A DNA stretch of 64,000 nucleotides from contig NZ_MZMU01000019.1 of the NCBI RefSeq assembly GCF_004123835.1, positions 1 to 64,000 on the forward strand. Direction: 5' to 3'. A program made the translations under genes and the position numbers. Origin of the DNA: Rhizobium leguminosarum (GTDB taxonomy: Bacteria > Pseudomonadota > Alphaproteobacteria > Rhizobiales > Rhizobiaceae). The notes below the pieces were generated by a model. The model saw only the letters and a program-made list of their open reading frames with translations. It was not told the DNA's origin and did not search any database. Shown here one piece after another: positions 8,649 to 17,800 of the stretch (its first letter is position 1; each line of letters starts with the position of its first letter).

Positions 8649-9209
8649 TTAAGTTCCCGGCGTGGGGCGGCCTCCCGGAATGTTCTTGGTGGCAAGGTCG
8701 GGTTGTGTTGGCGGCGTACCTTCGGCGCCAAAGGGGTTCAACTCGTCCTTGTAGCCCCGCAGCGGGAAATCCTTACGCTGCGGAAAGCCCTCGAAGCCTT
8801 CCCACATGTAGATCCGGCGCAAGTCGGGGTGGCCTTCGAACCTTATCCCGTACATGTCCCAGGCTTCGCGCTCATGCCAATTGGCGGTCCTCCAGACACC
8901 CGTCACCGACGGAACCCGTGGCGGATCGGCGAGGCGGCACTTGATGCGAACGCGCCATTTGTTGGGCAGCGAATAGAGGTGGTACACGGCCTCGTAGCGC
9001 GGCACCTCGGGGTAATGATCAACCCCGCAGATGTCCGACAGGAAATCGAACCACAGAGCCGGGTGTTCCTTCAGAAACCGGCAAAGCTCGACGATCATGT
9101 CAGGCGGAGCGGCGAAGGCATGTACACCATGCGCGAAGCCAAGATCGTCGATTGCCTCGCCGAAATGCTCCGTGATCGTAGTGCGGATGAGGGGCGTATC
9201 CACACTCAT
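8649..9209 (-). CDS. nuoC: NADH-quinone oxidoreductase subunit C
   Basis: The 30-kDa-type peripheral-arm subunit, 186 residues. The family signature near residue 115, [20 protein letters not shown], is followed by [19 protein letters not shown]. The ATG at 9209 overlaps the nuoB stop by 4 nt (ATGA), indicating translational coupling. The C-terminal tail after residue 150 is proline-rich and not conserved. Confidence 0.94.
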   Translation of the reverse strand: MSVDTPLIRTTITEHFGEAIDDLGFAHGVHAFAAPPDMIVELCRFLKEHPALWFDFLSDICGVDHYPEVPRYEAVYHLYSLPNKWRVRIKCRLADPPRVPSVTGVWRTANWHEREAWDMYGIRFEGHPDLRRIYMWEGFEGFPQRKDFPLRGYKDELNPFGAEGTPPTQPDLATKNIPGGRPTPGT

Positions 9210-9709
9210 GACGCTGCAACCGGATCCAGAGGAGTCCCGGCCAGTGCTCGGGATTTTTTGATCTTCTCCTGAAGCAGCAGGAATCCATGCATCAGCGCCT
9301 CGGGCCGCGGCGGGCAGCCGGGCACATGCACGTCCACCGGCACGAAGGTCTCCGCTCCCTGCACCACGGCATAGGTGTTGTAGACCCCGCCCGAGATAGC
9401 GCAGGTGCCCATGGCGATAACCCAGCGCGGCTCCGGCATCTGGTCATAGAGCCTGCGCACGACGGGAGCGAATTTCCGCGTCACGGTGCCGGCGATAATC
9501 ATCACGTCGGACTGGCGCGGCGAAGGCCGGAACACCACGCCGAACCGGTCGAGATCATAGCGGGCGCACCCCGCCGAGATCATCTCGATGGCGCAGCAGG
9601 CAATTCCGAAGGTCTCGGGCCACAGCGCCGATTTTCGGCTCCAGTTGATAACGCTCTCGGCCGTGGTGAACAGCACGCTGTCGCGGATCGCATTGTTTAC
9701 GCCTCCCAT
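9206..9709 (-). CDS. nuoB: NADH-quinone oxidoreductase subunit B (N2 cluster)
   Basis: Holds the terminal N2 4Fe-4S cluster that reduces quinone. From ATG 9709 it has 167 residues, with ligands C38 and C39 (IACCAIEM), C103 (MGTCAISGG) and C132 ([14 protein letters not shown]). The start lies inside the last codons of nuoA (13-nt overlap). The much longer open frame extending to 9931 is the antisense-like shadow of nuoA and is not used. Confidence 0.95.
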   Translation of the reverse strand: MGGVNNAIRDSVLFTTAESVINWSRKSALWPETFGIACCAIEMISAGCARYDLDRFGVVFRPSPRQSDVMIIAGTVTRKFAPVVRRLYDQMPEPRWVIAMGTCAISGGVYNTYAVVQGAETFVPVDVHVPGCPPRPEALMHGFLLLQEKIKKSRALAGTPLDPVAAS

Positions 9710-10062
9710 TCCAGCGCTCCCTTTAGCCAGGCGTAGGCGAAGCCCACAAGAAGCAGCACTATGAAGACGAACATCTCGACATAACCGACGAGCCCGATGT
9801 CTTTCAGGACAACGGCCCAGGGAAAGAGGAACATTGTCTCGACATCGAAGACGACCAACAGGATCGCGAGAATAAAGAACTGCACCCTGAAGCGGCCCCC
9901 GGCGGCGTCGCCTGCTGGGTCCATGCCGCATTCATAGGGCATGTTCTTTTCGGGATAGGGATTGGACGGGCGCAGCAGTGAGGAGACAAAAAGCGTCGCC
10001 CCTGTCACCAGAACAACTCCGGCGACCATGAAAAGAACCGGCAAGAATTCCATTGCAGCCAT
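9697..10062 (-). CDS. nuoA: NADH-quinone oxidoreductase subunit A
   Basis: Small three-helix membrane subunit of complex I, 121 residues from ATG 10062. A GTG at 10074 would add four residues and cannot be excluded, as neither has a good ribosome site. The family signature YECGMDP...[26 protein letters not shown] lies at about residues 44-84. It heads the A-B-C-D-E-F-G run. A 134-bp spacer with an inverted repeat separates it from nuoN upstream, so it may have its own promoter. Confidence 0.93.
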   Translation of the reverse strand: MAAMEFLPVLFMVAGVVLVTGATLFVSSLLRPSNPYPEKNMPYECGMDPAGDAAGGRFRVQFFILAILLVVFDVETMFLFPWAVVLKDIGLVGYVEMFVFIVLLLVGFAYAWLKGALEWEA

Positions 10063-10104
10063 ATCGCACTGCACCGGTTACCCACCGAAAGCTTTCCTAA
10101 GGCC

Positions 10105-10138
10105 GCGACCGCCCTGTTCAGGATGGTAATGCGGTCGC
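10105..10138. promoter_or_regulatory. Inverted repeat between nuoN and nuoA
   Basis: GCGACCGC (10105-10112) and GCGGTCGC (10131-10138) form a perfect 8-bp stem with an 18-nt loop in the only sizeable gap of the leftward nuo block. No T-run follows on the minus strand, so it is not a standard terminator. It could be an mRNA-processing or stability hairpin separating the membrane-arm and peripheral-arm parts of the operon, or an operator. Confidence 0.4.
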
Positions 10139-10196
10139 CCCAGGAAAGGGCTTGGGTAATCCTTTCTTGAGCTTCGAGTTTATTCCGTCGGGCAGA

Positions 10197-11654
10197 TCAT
10201 TGCAAATTCAATCGCTCAGCCGCCAACACCGAGTTTTGAGCAAACCTCAGAAACCACGCGGGAAACAGGCCGATGCCGATGGTGCCCAAGGCGGTGAAGG
10301 CGAGCGTGGTGCGTACCGAGGGCGTCAGCGCCGGCTCGAACGTCCTCTCCGGCTCGCGCATGTAGATCACCATGACTATGCGGATGTAAAAATAGGCGGC
10401 GACGGCGCTCAGCAGCACCGCGATCACCGCCAGCATGACGAAACCTCGCTCGACCAGCGCGACCAGCACGTAGAACTTGGCGAAGAACCCGGCCGTCGGC
10501 GGAATGCCGGCCAGCGAGAACAGATAGAGCAGCATCAGAAGCGCCAGACCGGGATGCGACTTGGCGAAACCCGCGTAATCTTCAATGACCTCGCCTGAGA
10601 AATCGCCGTTCCGCATCATGATGACGGCGCCGAAAATACCGAGATTCATGAGGGAGTAGATCAGCAGGTAGAGCATCACGCTGGCGATCCCGTCCGCACC
10701 GCCGGCCACCACGCCGAAAAGGGCGAACCCGGCATGGGCAATGCTGGAATAGGCTAGGAGGCGCTTGAAATTATCCTGCACCAGCGCGACGAAACTTCCG
10801 AGCGCCATCGTCACCACCGCAATGACCGCGACGATGATCCAGACGTCCGAGGCCGCGACCAGCGGGTTGAGGAACACCCGCAGGATCACCGCAAACCCCG
10901 CCGCCTTAGGGCCTACCGACATGAATGCGGTGATCGTCGTCGGCGCGCCTTCGTAGACGTCCGGCACCCACATATGAAACGGCACCGCGCCGACCTTGAA
11001 GACCAGCCCCGCGACGATGAAGACCACCGCCAGCAGCAATCCGGGATCGAGCGGATCGCCGGTCACCGCCGCAGCCATCCCGTCCAGCTGCGTCGTGCCG
11101 GTAAGCCCGTAGACCAGCGAAACGCCGTAGAGAAAAATCCCTGTAGAGACCGCGCCAAGGATCACGTATTTCAGCGCCGCTTCGTTCGACCGCCGCTCTC
11201 GCCGCAGGAAGCCGGTCAGCACATAGGTGCAGAGCACCATCAGTTCGAGGCCCACATAGATCGAGAGGAGATCGGTCGCCGAGGCCATGATCATCATTCC
11301 CGAAAGGGCGAAGAGCAGCAGGACATAGTATTCGCTGCTGCCGATCCCCTCGATATCCGCATATTTTCGCGAAAGGAGGAATGTCAGGATGGTGGCCAGG
11401 TAGAACACGAACTTGAAGAAGACCGCGAAGCGATCGGCGATGAACATGCCCGTGTAGGCCGGCCGAACCTCGCCCGAAAGCATGAGTGTCGCCAAGGCGG
11501 CAATCAGCACGACCGCGACGGAAGCCCAGACAAGGAAATGTTCCTGTCCCTTTCGCACAAACTGTCCCAGGATCAAAAGGATGCAGGCGCCGGTGATCAC
11601 CACGATCTCGGGCAGGCTTGCGAGAGCCGACTGGAAAAGTGCTGCGGCAGTCAT
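10197..11654 (-). CDS. nuoN: NADH-quinone oxidoreductase subunit N
   Basis: Antiporter-like proton channel subunit nearest the quinone module; 485 residues, about 14 hydrophobic helices. Family features: GLELMVLCTYVL with the conserved TM5 Glu, RSNEAALKYVILGAVSTGIFLYG, GAVPFHMWVPDVYEGAPT with the Lys-Val-Gly-Ala segment before it, and SLAGIPPTAGFFAKFY. Its ATG overlaps the nuoM stop by 4 nt. It is followed by the nuoA-G run. Confidence 0.94.
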   Translation of the reverse strand: MTAAALFQSALASLPEIVVITGACILLILGQFVRKGQEHFLVWASVAVVLIAALATLMLSGEVRPAYTGMFIADRFAVFFKFVFYLATILTFLLSRKYADIEGIGSSEYYVLLLFALSGMMIMASATDLLSIYVGLELMVLCTYVLTGFLRRERRSNEAALKYVILGAVSTGIFLYGVSLVYGLTGTTQLDGMAAAVTGDPLDPGLLLAVVFIVAGLVFKVGAVPFHMWVPDVYEGAPTTITAFMSVGPKAAGFAVILRVFLNPLVAASDVWIIVAVIAVVTMALGSFVALVQDNFKRLLAYSSIAHAGFALFGVVAGGADGIASVMLYLLIYSLMNLGIFGAVIMMRNGDFSGEVIEDYAGFAKSHPGLALLMLLYLFSLAGIPPTAGFFAKFYVLVALVERGFVMLAVIAVLLSAVAAYFYIRIVMVIYMREPERTFEPALTPSVRTTLAFTALGTIGIGLFPAWFLRFAQNSVLAAERLNLQ

Positions 11655-13126
11655 TGGCCGCTCCCTTTATCGTGCAGCTGCGCCAGCAGATGCTTCACCG
11701 AGACGTCGATGATGTTGAGAAAGGGTTTCGGATATAGCCCGACCCAAAGCACGAAGACGGCCAGCGGCAGGATCGCGACCATCTCGCGGGCGTTCACGTC
11801 GCGTATCTTGAACCGGACACCGACGCTGGCCGGACCAAGCGCGACTTTCCTGTACATGCCCAGCAGATAGGCCGCACCCAGCAATGCACCCAAAACGGCG
11901 ACCGCGCCGACGGCCAGGTTGGCCGCAAAACCGCCCGACAGCACCAGCAGCTCGCCCACGAACGAATTCGTCCCCGGCAGCGCCATTGACGACAGAGTGA
12001 ACAGCGCCAGAAACGCCGTATAGACCGGCGCCGCCTTCATCAGCCCGCCATAATCCGCAATGCTACGCGTATGTGTCCGCTCGTAGATCAGGCCGACGAA
12101 CAGGAACAACGCGCCGGTCGTTACGCCATGATTGAACATTTGCAGGATGCCGCCCTCGAGCCCGCGGAGGTTCAGCGCAAAAATCCCCAACGTCACGAAG
12201 CCCATGTGGCTGATGCTGGAATAGGCCACCAGCTTCTTCAGGTCGTCCTGCGCCAGCGCAAGCAACCCGCCATAGACGATCGCAAGCGCCGAAAGCGAAA
12301 GCATCAGCGTCGAATAATACACCGACGCCTCCGGCAGCATCGGCAGCGAGAACCGCAGGAACCCGTAGGCGCCCATCTTCAGGAGCACCCCTGCAAGGAT
12401 GATGCTGCCTGCCGTCGGCGCCTGCACATGGGCGTCCGGCAGCCAGGTATGGACCGGCACCATCGGCACCTTGACGGCGAAGGCGATCAGGAACGCGAAG
12501 AACAGCCAGGTCTGGACCGGGAACGGTAAATCCTGCGCTGTCAGCGCGAGGATATCGAAGGTCTCGCCGCCGTTGAAATAGAGCACGATGACACCGATGA
12601 GGAACAGGAGGCTGCCCGCTAGCGTGTAGAGGAAGAACTTGAACGCCGCATAGACCCGGCCTTCGCCACCCCAGACGCCGATGATCAGGTACATCGGGAT
12701 CAGCATCGCCTCCCAGAAGACGTAGAACAGGAACAGGTCGAGCGCGCAGAACACCCCCAGCATCAGCGCCTGCATGGTGAGCAGACTGACCATGAACTCC
12801 TTCACCTTGCGATCGATCGCGACCCACGAGGCGAGCACGCAGATAGAGCCCAATAGCGCTGTCAGGAACACGAAGAGCGCGCTTATCCCGTCGATACCAA
12901 GCGCATAGGTGATCCCGAGCGCGGGCACCCATAGGCGCCTCTCGGTGAACTGCATCTCGTGGGTCGTGGTGTCAAAGCTCGCCAGCATGGCGATGCAGAG
13001 AACAAGGTCGAGGATGGTGACGCCCAGCGCGGTCCATCGCACCGCATGGTCGCTGCGCAGAAACATCAGAACCGCTGCCCCGGCGACGGGCGTGAATACG
13101 ATGAGACTGAGTAGCGGGAATCCCAT
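11651..13126 (-). CDS. nuoM: NADH-quinone oxidoreductase subunit M
   Basis: Antiporter-like proton-pumping subunit, 491 residues from ATG 13126, which follows a G-rich ribosome site and lies 8 nt after the upstream stop. The longer open frame to 13441 overlaps the NuoL-like gene and is rejected. Key segments: VFWEAMLIPMYLIIG (TM5 Glu), KVPMVPVHTWLPDAHVQAPT (TM7 Lys and Pro loop), LAGVLLKMGAYGFLR (TM8 Lys), LKKLVAYSSISHMGFV and NHGVTTGALFL. All pumping residues appear intact. Confidence 0.94.
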   Translation of the reverse strand: MGFPLLSLIVFTPVAGAAVLMFLRSDHAVRWTALGVTILDLVLCIAMLASFDTTTHEMQFTERRLWVPALGITYALGIDGISALFVFLTALLGSICVLASWVAIDRKVKEFMVSLLTMQALMLGVFCALDLFLFYVFWEAMLIPMYLIIGVWGGEGRVYAAFKFFLYTLAGSLLFLIGVIVLYFNGGETFDILALTAQDLPFPVQTWLFFAFLIAFAVKVPMVPVHTWLPDAHVQAPTAGSIILAGVLLKMGAYGFLRFSLPMLPEASVYYSTLMLSLSALAIVYGGLLALAQDDLKKLVAYSSISHMGFVTLGIFALNLRGLEGGILQMFNHGVTTGALFLFVGLIYERTHTRSIADYGGLMKAAPVYTAFLALFTLSSMALPGTNSFVGELLVLSGGFAANLAVGAVAVLGALLGAAYLLGMYRKVALGPASVGVRFKIRDVNAREMVAILPLAVFVLWVGLYPKPFLNIIDVSVKHLLAQLHDKGSGQ

Positions 13127-13134
13127 CGCCCCCC

Positions 13135-14895
13135 CTACCGCCACGCCACGGCGAAGACGACGGTGGCTGCGATCACACCGACGATCATCGCCAGCACGTA
13201 ATGGGTCACGACGCCGGTCTGGAGCCGCCGTAGCGCGCCGCCGCCACGCTGGATCGAGCGGGCGACGCCGTTCACGACGGCGTCCACGGCGGTGAGATCG
13301 ATCCACAGCCCCGCCCGTGCCGCCCCATGTAGGAAGGGCAGCGCCGCGGTCTCGGACACGTCGCTCACCGCCTTTTCGTAGCGCGCCAGCGGTTTTCCGG
13401 CGATCCATATGAAGACCCGTGCGCCCTTGAGGTAGAACCAATCGGTGTCGATGCTGATCGTATTCTCGGGGTCGAGCGCCCTGAGGAACATGACGAATCC
13501 CAAGGCGGTGAACATCAGCACACCAAGGCTCTCGGTGACATGGACGCCGGTGTAAGGTTCGAAGTCCACCGGATAGGGCAGAAGAGCGTAAAGCGGCTGG
13601 GGGAACACCCCGATCGCGAGGCAGAGTACCGCCGCCATGCCCATCGCAACCAGCATGTTGCGGGGCGGCTCCCGCGCCTCCAGCTTCCGGTCCGTGCCGA
13701 AGAACATGTAATAGGGGAGCTTGAGCCCGGTGTGCAGGAATGTCCCCGCCGACGCCATCGTCAGCGCGAGCGCCATCACCGCGCGGTGATCCTGTCCGGC
13801 GGCGGCCACCACCATCGACTTGGTGACGAAGCCCGAGAAGAATGGAAATGCCGAAATCGCGAAAGCGCCAACCATGTAGAGCGCCACGGTCACCGGCATG
13901 GTCTTGTAGAGCCCACCAAGCTCGGTGAGCTTGCGCCGGCCGGTGACGTAAATCACCGCCCCAGCACCCATGAACAAGAGCGCCTTGTAGAGGATATGTG
14001 CGAAGGCATGACTGGTGGCCCCGTTCACCGCCATCTCGGTGCCGATGCCGACGCCCGCCACCATGTAGCCCACCTGGCTAACGATGTGATAGGCCAGTAG
14101 CCGTCGGCAGTCGTTCTCCAGCACCGCGTAGACGACGCCGTAGAGCGCCATCGCGGTGCCGAGCCAAACGAGAAGTTCAGTTCCCGGAAACGCCCGCGCC
14201 AGCACATAGACGGCGGTCTTGGTGGTGAAGGCGCTCATGAACACCGCGCCGGTGACAGTCGCCTCCGGGTAAGCGTCGGTCAGCCAGGCGTTGAGCGGCG
14301 GCACAGCGGCGTTGAGCATGAACCCGGCAAGGATCAGGTAAGCGCCGACGCCCATCTCGCCTGCGATCGGGCCGAAGCGCAGCGAGCCAGTCGAGACCCC
14401 GTAGAGAATGACGCCGCCAAGTAGGACGACGCCGCCAGTGATATGGACCATGAGATACCGGAACCCGGCGGCGATCGCCTGTCGGCCGCCTTGGGCGAAG
14501 ACCAGATAGGCAGAGGCAAACGCCATGCCTTCCCAGAACAGGTAGAGCGTCAGGTAGTCGCCGGCGAACACGACGCCGAGGGCGCTGCCGACGTAGACAA
14601 ATGCAGCGACATGCTGGCCGGGGCGAGGCAGGTGCAGCGCATAGACCGTTCCGATCAGCGCCATGATGGTGAAAACGGTGGCGAAGACGATGCTCAGCTT
14701 GTCGACCTTGGCGATGAGGATTTCCTGCCCGATGAACTGCGTCGCGCCGTAGCTTCCCGGTTGTATCGTCAGCACGGCGAGGATCGCCAGCGTCGGGATC
14801 AGCAGCAGATAGACTTTGCGGATCGATCCGTTCAGGAAAGGGATCGGCAGGGCGCCGAGAATGAACAGCAGGGCGGGATGGACGAAGTCAGTCAT
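13135..14895 (-). CDS. NuoL-equivalent antiporter-like subunit (MrpA/D-like)
   Basis: A 586-residue membrane protein of the proton-conducting antiporter family. TM5 Glu is in FWEGMAFASAYLVF, and lysines occur in SAFTTKTAVYVL and HILYKALLFMGAGAV. It is not a textbook NuoL: the core reads more like Mrp/Hyf antiporter subunits. However, the last ~60 residues (DAVVNGVARSIQ...LRRLQTGVVTHYVLAM) match the end of NuoL, where the long lateral helix returns to a final transmembrane segment. I therefore take it as the distal NuoL-equivalent subunit. It overlaps the 84-residue gene by 8 nt and precedes nuoM by 8 nt. Confidence 0.82.
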   Translation of the reverse strand: MTDFVHPALLFILGALPIPFLNGSIRKVYLLLIPTLAILAVLTIQPGSYGATQFIGQEILIAKVDKLSIVFATVFTIMALIGTVYALHLPRPGQHVAAFVYVGSALGVVFAGDYLTLYLFWEGMAFASAYLVFAQGGRQAIAAGFRYLMVHITGGVVLLGGVILYGVSTGSLRFGPIAGEMGVGAYLILAGFMLNAAVPPLNAWLTDAYPEATVTGAVFMSAFTTKTAVYVLARAFPGTELLVWLGTAMALYGVVYAVLENDCRRLLAYHIVSQVGYMVAGVGIGTEMAVNGATSHAFAHILYKALLFMGAGAVIYVTGRRKLTELGGLYKTMPVTVALYMVGAFAISAFPFFSGFVTKSMVVAAAGQDHRAVMALALTMASAGTFLHTGLKLPYYMFFGTDRKLEAREPPRNMLVAMGMAAVLCLAIGVFPQPLYALLPYPVDFEPYTGVHVTESLGVLMFTALGFVMFLRALDPENTISIDTDWFYLKGARVFIWIAGKPLARYEKAVSDVSETAALPFLHGAARAGLWIDLTAVDAVVNGVARSIQRGGGALRRLQTGVVTHYVLAMIVGVIAATVVFAVAWR

Positions 14896-15142
14896 AATAG
14901 TCCTCGCGCCGCATGAGTCCAGCCCGATGGCCGAGGAACTTGGAAACGAAAATCAGCAGCGCGCAGGATAAGAAGCCGTAGACGGCCGACCAGCCCGGCA
15001 GGCGGTCCCACAGGTATTCGGCGTGTTCGCGGTGGACCAGAAAGTCGGCGATGACGATCAGAACGAGCACCAGATAGAACAGCCGGCGGCGCTGGTTCGC
15101 ATGTTCCTCGTCACCAAAGAAGTCGACGACACGCTTGATCAT
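14888..15142 (-). CDS. 84-residue membrane protein of the nuo cluster
   Basis: A small protein with two hydrophobic segments (about residues 21-35 and 52-68), a charged N-terminus (IKRVVDFFGDEEHANQRRR) and a C-terminal RREDYYD. I do not recognise a named family, though short proteins ending in a DYYD-like tail occur beside MrpD-type antiporter genes. Its start overlaps the upstream antiporter gene (ATGA, 4 nt) and its end overlaps the NuoL-like gene by 8 nt. It is therefore translationally coupled to both and is probably an accessory subunit between the two antiporter modules. Confidence 0.75.
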   Translation of the reverse strand: MIKRVVDFFGDEEHANQRRRLFYLVLVLIVIADFLVHREHAEYLWDRLPGWSAVYGFLSCALLIFVSKFLGHRAGLMRREDYYD

Positions 15143-16602
15143 CTGACAACTCCTTCCGCCAGGGCGAGGAAATAGCCGGGAAAGATGCCCATCGACACCG
15201 ACAAGATGGCGGTCGCAACCAGCGGGATCGTCATCATCGGAATTTCACGGACCGTCGTCGGGCTCTCCTGCGCTTCCGTCCCGAAAAAGGCGACATAGCT
15301 GACAGGCAGGAAATAAGCTGCGTTCAGGACCGAGCTCGCAAGGAGCACAACCAGGAACGCAATTTCGCCCGCCTCCACCGAGCCCCGCGCCAGATACCAC
15401 TTGCTGACGAAGCCCGCGGTCGGCGGCACCCCGATCATGCTCAGCGAGGCGACGAAAAAAGCTCCCATCGTCCAAGGCAGCCTGCGGCCGATGCCGGCCA
15501 TGTCGCTGATATTCCGCTTTCCCGACGCGCAAAAGATCGAGCCGGCGCAGAAGAAGAGGGTGATCTTGGAGAACGCATGAGCCGCAATGTGGATGATGCC
15601 GCCGACCATCGCGACCGGCGACAACAGAACCGCGCCCAGAACGATGTAGGAGAGCTGGCTGACCGTCGAATAGGCGAGCCTCGCCTTCAGGTCGTCCCGC
15701 GTCAGGGCATAGACGGACGCCATCAGGATCGTGAAGGAGACCAGATAGGCCGTGGCGATGCCCAGCCCCAGCCCGCCCACCAGCCCCGTGCCGAAAACGT
15801 GGAATACCACACGCAGCACGCAGAACACGCCCATCTTGACCACGGCCACTGCATGCAGGAGCGCGCTGACCGGTGTCGGCGCCACCATCGCGGCAGGCAG
15901 CCAGGCGTGCATCGGCATTACCGCAGCCTTGGCGAAACCGAAGAGGTAGCAGAAATAGACGACCGTCAGCATCGGGGCAGAAGCATCGCTACCTACCAGC
16001 AGCCCCCCCGACACAAAATCGAACGACCCCGCAATGTGGTAGGTCAGCGCCAGCGCGGCGAGAAGCAGGCTTTTCGACGCGCCCATCAAATAGACGAGGT
16101 ACTTGCGGCTGCCCGCCCATCCCTGTTCATCCTCGTGGTGGTAAACAAGCGGATAGGTCACGAGGCTAAGCATCTCGTAGAAGATCACCAGCGTGAACAG
16201 ATTGGCGGAAAAGGCGCCCCCGACGGCCGCCGCGAGACTGGTGGCAAAGCAGGCGAAGAATCGGGTCTGCGCATGCTCGTTCAAGTGCCGCATGTAGCCG
16301 ATGGAATAGATCACCGCCACGATCCACAAGAGCGACGAGACGGTGGCGAATACCATGCCGAGCGCATCTACCCGGAAAGCGAAGTCTATCCCCTGCAAAA
16401 TCTCGAACAGGCGCAAATCGACCGTCCCGCCCGCCAGCACCGTGGGCGCCATCGAGACGACAATCGCGAACATGGCGATTGCAGCGAGCGGCGAGACGAT
16501 ATCGCGGAGCTTCTCGCGGTTGTGCAGAAGGAGAACGGCAAGGGCCGCCAGGCCTGCTACGGCGACGGCAAGCAGCGGCCGGATCGATATCACCGGGTCC
16601 AA
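15139..16602 (-). CDS. Extra MrpD/NuoN-like antiporter subunit
   Basis: A 487-residue proton-conducting antiporter-family protein, additional to the NuoL-, NuoM- and NuoN-type subunits of the same cluster. The start is inferred as TTG 16602: AAAGGA (16616-16611) lies 8 nt upstream and the codon follows the nuoK stop by 5 nt. The long frame to 17037 is only a shadow of nuoJ and nuoK. Pump residues are present: FYEMLSLVTYPLV (TM5 Glu), GFAKAAVMPMHAWLPAAM, HAVAVVKMGVFCVLR (TM8 Lys) and HAFSKITLFFCAG. It has no lateral-helix extension, so it could sit as a fourth pumping unit in the membrane arm. Confidence 0.85.
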   Translation of the reverse strand: MDPVISIRPLLAVAVAGLAALAVLLLHNREKLRDIVSPLAAIAMFAIVVSMAPTVLAGGTVDLRLFEILQGIDFAFRVDALGMVFATVSSLLWIVAVIYSIGYMRHLNEHAQTRFFACFATSLAAAVGGAFSANLFTLVIFYEMLSLVTYPLVYHHEDEQGWAGSRKYLVYLMGASKSLLLAALALTYHIAGSFDFVSGGLLVGSDASAPMLTVVYFCYLFGFAKAAVMPMHAWLPAAMVAPTPVSALLHAVAVVKMGVFCVLRVVFHVFGTGLVGGLGLGIATAYLVSFTILMASVYALTRDDLKARLAYSTVSQLSYIVLGAVLLSPVAMVGGIIHIAAHAFSKITLFFCAGSIFCASGKRNISDMAGIGRRLPWTMGAFFVASLSMIGVPPTAGFVSKWYLARGSVEAGEIAFLVVLLASSVLNAAYFLPVSYVAFFGTEAQESPTTVREIPMMTIPLVATAILSVSMGIFPGYFLALAEGVVR

Positions 16603-16607
16603 AGCCG

Positions 16608-16913
16608 CTATCCTTTCATCATGGTCACTTCGTCGACCTTGAGGGTGGATTTGTTCCTCACGAGGGCGACCAGGATACCGAGGGCGACGGCAACTTCCGC
16701 CGCCGTGATTGCGATGACGAAGATCGCGAAGATCTGCCCGCGGAAATCGCCGTAGTAACGCCCGAAAGCGATGAAATTGATGTTGACCGAGTTGAGCAGC
16801 AGCTCCAGCGACATCAGCACGACCAGAATATTGCGCCTGACCAGCACGCCCGCCGCTCCGATCAGGAACAGGACCACTCCGAGCACAATATACCACCAGA
16901 GCGGAACCATCAT
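16608..16913 (-). CDS. nuoK: NADH-quinone oxidoreductase subunit K
   Basis: Three-helix subunit forming one of the proton paths next to NuoN; 101 residues, the family norm. The two essential buried glutamates are visible in [12 protein letters not shown] and [10 protein letters not shown]. The start ATG 16913 overlaps the nuoJ stop by 4 nt. The C-terminal tail [13 protein letters not shown] is charged and unconserved. Confidence 0.95.
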   Translation of the reverse strand: MMVPLWWYIVLGVVLFLIGAAGVLVRRNILVVLMSLELLLNSVNINFIAFGRYYGDFRGQIFAIFVIAITAAEVAVALGILVALVRNKSTLKVDEVTMMKG

Positions 16914-17407
16914 CCCTCCTTCCGCGCCAGCACGATGGCGCCGACCAGGGCGGCCAGAAGGATGACGGACGCAGCTTCAAACGGCAGGAGATAGTCGGCG
17001 AAAAGTGTCGTGCTAAGTTGCCTGATCTGATCGCCACCGCCTACGGCGACGGGCTCCGTGACCGAAAACCGGTCGCTCCAGAGCACCAGCACAAGCATCT
17101 CGATCCCAAGCAGGACGAGCAGCACCAGAGCCGGCAGGTTGCCGCCCGGCAAGAACCGCTGCAGCACCGCTTCGCGTACATCGATCATCATGATCACGAA
17201 CAGGAACAGGACCATGATCGCGCCGACGTAGACGAAGATCTGGATGACTGCGAGCAATGGCGCCTCAAGCAAGACGAAGATTGCCGAGATATTAAGGAAA
17301 CACGCCATCAGCGCCAATGCGCTGTGAACCGGATTCCGCGCCAGGACCACCGTCAGAGCGGTGGCCACGGACACCGTAGCGAACAGAAGAAAGAACCCCT
17401 GATCCAT
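16910..17407 (-). CDS. nuoJ: NADH-quinone oxidoreductase subunit J
   Basis: Five-helix membrane subunit, 165 residues. The family core is clear: [19 protein letters not shown], then [21 protein letters not shown] containing the TM3 pi-bulge region. A good ribosome site (GGAGGG, 9 nt spacing) precedes ATG 17407. It is the first gene of the 14-kb leftward block, so the main nuo promoter should lie in 17408-17700. Confidence 0.94.
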   Translation of the reverse strand: MDQGFFLLFATVSVATALTVVLARNPVHSALALMACFLNISAIFVLLEAPLLAVIQIFVYVGAIMVLFLFVIMMIDVREAVLQRFLPGGNLPALVLLVLLGIEMLVLVLWSDRFSVTEPVAVGGGDQIRQLSTTLFADYLLPFEAASVILLAALVGAIVLARKEG

Positions 17408-17713
17408 CGACGCCGACCCTCCGACGCGAACTGTTACTCGGTCCGAGACGGCCGGGTTTGAGATTGCGCCGCAAATTCCGATGCGTTCATAAATTGTGCC
17501 CTAATATCGGATTTTTCACAAGATTATTGTCATCGGCGGAGCAAGACCGGGTCGGTCCGGATGTGGCGAAGGTCGCTTGCGAAGCGCGCGCTTTCGATAG
17601 GGCCGTACCGATTTTATTGTTCCATAGGCAAATGGCTTGAGCCGGTCGGTACCGACGTTTTGTTCCGGCGTAGTGGGAAATTTCTTCCAAATAACACCTG
17701 CTGTTCCGCCGAA

Positions 17714-17749
17714 GTTACAAGTCTCTGTGGCTTCAGGCCCCCGCAACCA
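17714..17749 (+). repeat. 36-nt direct repeat, copy 1 (tRNA 3'-end-like)
   Basis: The segment starts gttacaagtctc and ends caggcccccgcaacca. It matches 19874-19909 at 31 of 36 positions. Its last 12 nt, cccccgcaacca, are identical to the 3' end of tRNA-fMet (317-328). A terminator hairpin follows, as after the real tRNA. The two copies bracket the caspase-like gene. Confidence 0.75.
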
Positions 17750-17773
17750 AACTTTTCCCATTGATACCATCAC

Positions 17774-17800
17774 AAGCCCCTGTCATGCAGGGGCTTCCTG
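17774..17800 (+). terminator. Stem-loop after repeat copy 1
   Basis: AAGCCCCTG (17774-17782) and CAGGGGCTT (17788-17796) form a perfect 9-bp stem with a 5-nt loop, followed by cctgcgtttt. It sits 25 nt after a tRNA-3'-end-like sequence, mirroring the arrangement of the real tRNA-fMet and its terminator. Confidence 0.7.

Noticed and set aside
7280-8944. A 554-codon open frame opposite nuoD and nuoC
   Set aside because: It is a shadow of genes with full family motifs, and it shows no motif of its own.
9712-9931. N-terminal extension of nuoB
   Set aside because: It is a shadow of nuoA. The family starts near the MGG at 9709.
13129-13441. N-terminal extension of nuoM
   Set aside because: It is Arg-rich and overlaps the NuoL-like gene. 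ATG 13126 has a ribosome site and fits the family length.
15577-16755. A 392-codon open frame opposite the extra antiporter gene
   Set aside because: It is His/Arg/Gln-rich and antisense to a membrane protein. Hydrophobic codons read backwards give exactly this composition.
16605-17037. N-terminal extension of the extra antiporter gene
   Set aside because: It would overlap nuoK and nuoJ completely in another frame. The TTG at 16602 with AAAGGA upstream explains the start.
17757-17775. Possible FixK/FNR box near ttgataccatca
   Set aside because: Spacer is 3 nt rather than 4 and the right half-site is incomplete, so I do not call it.
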